Assembly: GCF_013179805.1 (NCBI RefSeq)
Contig: NZ_SRRZ01000210.1
Location: 1-6,267 of the forward strand
From: Microcoleus asticus IPMA8
GTDB lineage: Bacteria; Cyanobacteriota; Cyanobacteriia; Cyanobacteriales; Microcoleaceae
Direction of reading: 5' to 3'
Length of the DNA: 6,267 bases
The position numbers and the translations under genes are program-made. A model generated the notes under the pieces. That model searched no databases and was not told where the DNA came from. It was given only the letters and a program-made list of their open reading frames with translations. This document shows, in pieces, positions 4,653 to 6,267 of this stretch (position 1 is the first letter of the stretch; every line of letters starts with the position of its first letter).

Positions 4653-5861
4653 ATGCACAAATGGCTTTCGGTGGTGGGGATTGGCGAAGACGGACTTTCG
4701 GGATTGAGTGCGATCGCCCGTTGTCTACTCGATCGATCTCAAGTCGTTGTCGGCGGTGCCCGTCACCTAGCAATGCTACCAACCGACGACACCCGCGAAC
4801 AATTGCTTTGGGCTTCGCCCCTACAAGCAACAGTCGATGAAATCATCCGCCGCCGGGGACAGTCTGTGTGCGTGCTAGCCAGCAGCGATCCGATGTGTCA
4901 CGGTATTGGCGTCACGCTGTCGCGCCAGATTCCTATTTCGGAAATGACTGTAATTCCCGCTGCATCGGCTTTTAGTCTTGCTTGCGCCCGTCTGGGCTGG
5001 GCTTTGGCGGATGTTGAGACTTTCAGTTTGACAAATCGCCCGATCGCGTCGATCGCCCTTGCTTTGTCTCCCGGCGCGCGATTGCTGGTTTTAAGCGGAG
5101 ATCGACACACGCCGGGAAAGGTGGCTGAATTGTTGACACAGCGGGGGTTTGGCAGCAGTTTGATGACCGTGTTCGAGCGGATGGGAGGGAACTCGGAACG
5201 CCGGATGGAGGGGGTAGCAGCAGCCTGGAATGCAGCGGATTTGGCTGATTTGAACACGATCGCGATTGCAGTTGCAGCCGATCGCGAAACCCTGCTTTTT
5301 CCCCGAACTGCGGGTTTGCCAGATGCTGCATATCGCCACGACGGACAACTTACCAAGCGAGAGGTTCGAGCCGTTACTCTGTCAGCGTTAGCACCGATTC
5401 CGGGAGAGTTGCTTTGGGATGTGGGGGCTGGCTGCGGTTCGATCGCGATCGAATGGATGCGGAGTCATCCTCGGTGCAGGGCGATCGCGATCGAGCGCCA
5501 TCCGACTCGATTGCAATACATCGCTGAAAATGCCTCGACTTTGGGCGTTCCCGAACTCGAAATCGTGGCGGGAGAAGCGCCGGAAGCCCTGACAAATTTG
5601 CCTCAACCGGATGCCATTTTCATCGGCGGCGGTGTCACCGCAGAAACTGTGCTGGAAACTTGCTGGAATGCTTTAGGTGAAGGCGGCCGATTAGTTGTTA
5701 ATGCGGTGACAGTTGAGAGCGAGTTTAAAGTTTTGCAATGGCACGATCGTTATGGTGGGGAACTAATTAGAATTGGCATTCAGCGAGTAGGGGCGATCGG
5801 CTCTTTTCAGGGTTGGAAACCGCTTGTACCTGTGACTCAGTGGGCGGTAGTTAAGGGGTAA
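4653..5861 (+). CDS. cobL: Precorrin-6Y C5,15-methyltransferase (decarboxylating), CbiE-CbiT fusion
   Basis: A 402-residue two-domain enzyme that methylates C5 and C15 of the corrin ring and removes the acetate carboxyl at C12, turning precorrin-6B into precorrin-8X, the substrate of CobH. The N-terminal CbiE half (about 1-215) is a tetrapyrrole methylase with VVGIGEDGL (7-15), ASSDPMCHGIG (76-86) and IPAASAFSLACARLGW (101-116). The C-terminal CbiT half (about 230-402) is a Rossmann methyltransferase with LTKREVRAVTLSAL (233-246), the SAM loop WDVGAGCGSIAIEW (255-268), the acidic end of the second strand in AIERHP (279-284), and PDAIFIGGG (319-327). AAGGG sits 5 bases before the ATG. No cobalamin riboswitch is seen upstream; the gene follows the acetyltransferase by 20 bp. 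An exact HIP1 site lies near its start (4710-4717) and another within the CbiT half (5481-5488). Confidence 0.95.
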   Translation: MHKWLSVVGIGEDGLSGLSAIARCLLDRSQVVVGGARHLAMLPTDDTREQLLWASPLQATVDEIIRRRGQSVCVLASSDPMCHGIGVTLSRQIPISEMTVIPAASAFSLACARLGWALADVETFSLTNRPIASIALALSPGARLLVLSGDRHTPGKVAELLTQRGFGSSLMTVFERMGGNSERRMEGVAAAWNAADLADLNTIAIAVAADRETLLFPRTAGLPDAAYRHDGQLTKREVRAVTLSALAPIPGELLWDVGAGCGSIAIEWMRSHPRCRAIAIERHPTRLQYIAENASTLGVPELEIVAGEAPEALTNLPQPDAIFIGGGVTAETVLETCWNALGEGGRLVVNAVTVESEFKVLQWHDRYGGELIRIGIQRVGAIGSFQGWKPLVPVTQWAVVKG

Positions 5862-6010
5862 AAAGGTAATAAAAACGAGATTCAACATCAAGAATATTAT
5901 CCCGCAATTGCGATAAAATTGTATCTCACCGTACCCCGAACCGTCGGAGACCACAGCCAGGAAATTAGCAGTCATATAAAATAATTCCCGATCTTCTATT
6001 TATAAATACT
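5862..6010. other. Spacer after cobL, no gene seen
   Basis: The spacer holds a perfect 10-bp palindrome, CGCAATTGCG (5903-5912), within an AT-rich stretch. I find no convincing terminator for cobL and no clear promoter for the downstream fragment. Reading frames on the minus strand here overlap the end of cobL and show no family pattern. Confidence 0.4.
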
Positions 6011-6193
6011 TTGGCGAGATTTGAGTTCATAGTAGGTGGCCCACCAGTATCACAACAAGCTCGCAGGCGAGATCGTTTTAAAGCTTGGAAAATGACGGTT
6101 GGGCAAGAGGCTAAAAAATACTGGTCTTCAGGGCAAAAAACTGAAGGGGTAATTTCGCAGTCTGAGTATCAGTTACTAATACCAATTTCCTAA
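6011..6193 (+). pseudogene. Truncated RusA-like Holliday junction resolvase fragment
   Basis: Sixty codons from a TTG start read MARFEFIVGGPPVSQQARRR, then DRFKAWKMTV-GQEAKKYW. This closely resembles the N-terminus that I recall for RusA-family endonucleases annotated in cyanobacteria. These enzymes cut Holliday junctions and are about 120-150 residues long. The catalytic aspartates lie further along, in a region of the type DVDNIPKPILDAL. Here the frame ends after GVISQSEYQLLIPIS, before any of that region, and the other two forward frames do not continue it. The last 20 or so codons look unlike the family and may come from a joined-on spacer repeat. There is no ATG and no ribosome binding site. 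It is therefore probably a non-functional remnant; the family call is from memory of the motif. Confidence 0.55.
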
Positions 6194-6195
6194 AG

Positions 6196-6267
6196 TCATG
6201 CTACAGATAGAGCATCTAAAATAAATTCCCATCCCGTCAAAGAAGCAATAACTTCCAACGTCAACTT
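6196..6267 (-). CDS. C-terminal end of an unidentified gene (runs off the right edge)
   Basis: On the minus strand the frame entering from the right edge is open for 23 codons, reading KLTLEVIASLTGWEFILDAL, then SVA and a TGA at 6198-6196. The composition (Leu-rich, with a helix-like LEVIASL and WEFILDAL) is plausible for a real protein end. The stretch is too short to rule out chance, and I do not recognise a family. Confidence 0.3.
   Translation of the reverse strand, partial: KLTLEVIASLTGWEFILDALSVA

Noticed and set aside
4898..5356. Minus-strand open frame of 152 codons opposite cobL
   Set aside because: The CbiE motifs are on the plus strand; the reverse frame has an Arg/Ser/Ala-rich shadow composition and no recognisable domain.
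5763..5975. Minus-strand open frame of 70 codons with a hydrophobic stretch
   Set aside because: More than 90 bases overlap the conserved end of cobL, and no ribosome binding site or homology pattern is seen.

Overview
The window looks like chromosomal DNA from a cyanobacterium, most likely a filamentous Microcoleus/Oscillatoria-type species. Three signals agree: the first 71 bases encode the N-terminus of photosystem II protein D1 (psbA), the cyanobacterial HIP1 octamer GCGATCGC occurs exactly four times in about 6 kb together with many near-matches, and the spacers hold short repeats of a kind common in these genomes. The genus is an inference; the phylum is well supported.

Left part (1-3562), read on the minus strand from right to left: a structured leader with a cobalamin (B12) riboswitch, then cobG (TTG start), a 148-bp spacer with a small dispersed-type repeat, cobH and cobI overlapping by ATGA, and a terminator. 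A separate psbA transcription unit follows. Its promoter has a 17-bp spacer and carries a close match to the HLR1 light-response element (RpaB site) over the -35 box.

Middle part (about 3458-4632), plus strand: an AT-rich pair of accessory genes, a SnoaL/NTF2-like protein and a GNAT acetyltransferase, with their own promoter, a nested inverted repeat in the 5' leader and a long imperfect hairpin between them.

Right part (4653-6267): cobL (CbiE-CbiT fusion) lies 20 bp after the acetyltransferase on the plus strand. It is followed by a short RusA-like resolvase remnant that stops after about a third of the family, and by the 3' end of an unidentified minus-strand gene running off the edge.

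The four cob genes belong to one pathway, corrin ring synthesis for B12. CobI makes precorrin-3A, CobG oxidises it to precorrin-3B, CobL methylates and decarboxylates precorrin-6B to precorrin-8X, and CobH rearranges precorrin-8X to hydrogenobyrinic acid. The steps between CobG and CobL (CobJ, CobM, CobF, CobK) are not in this window. Only the cobG-cobH-cobI arm shows a riboswitch; cobL does not, so the two arms may be regulated differently. I see no wholly new system. The most interesting material is regulatory: the compact riboswitch with its SD-masking hairpin, the extra structured leader element upstream of it, and the psbA control region.
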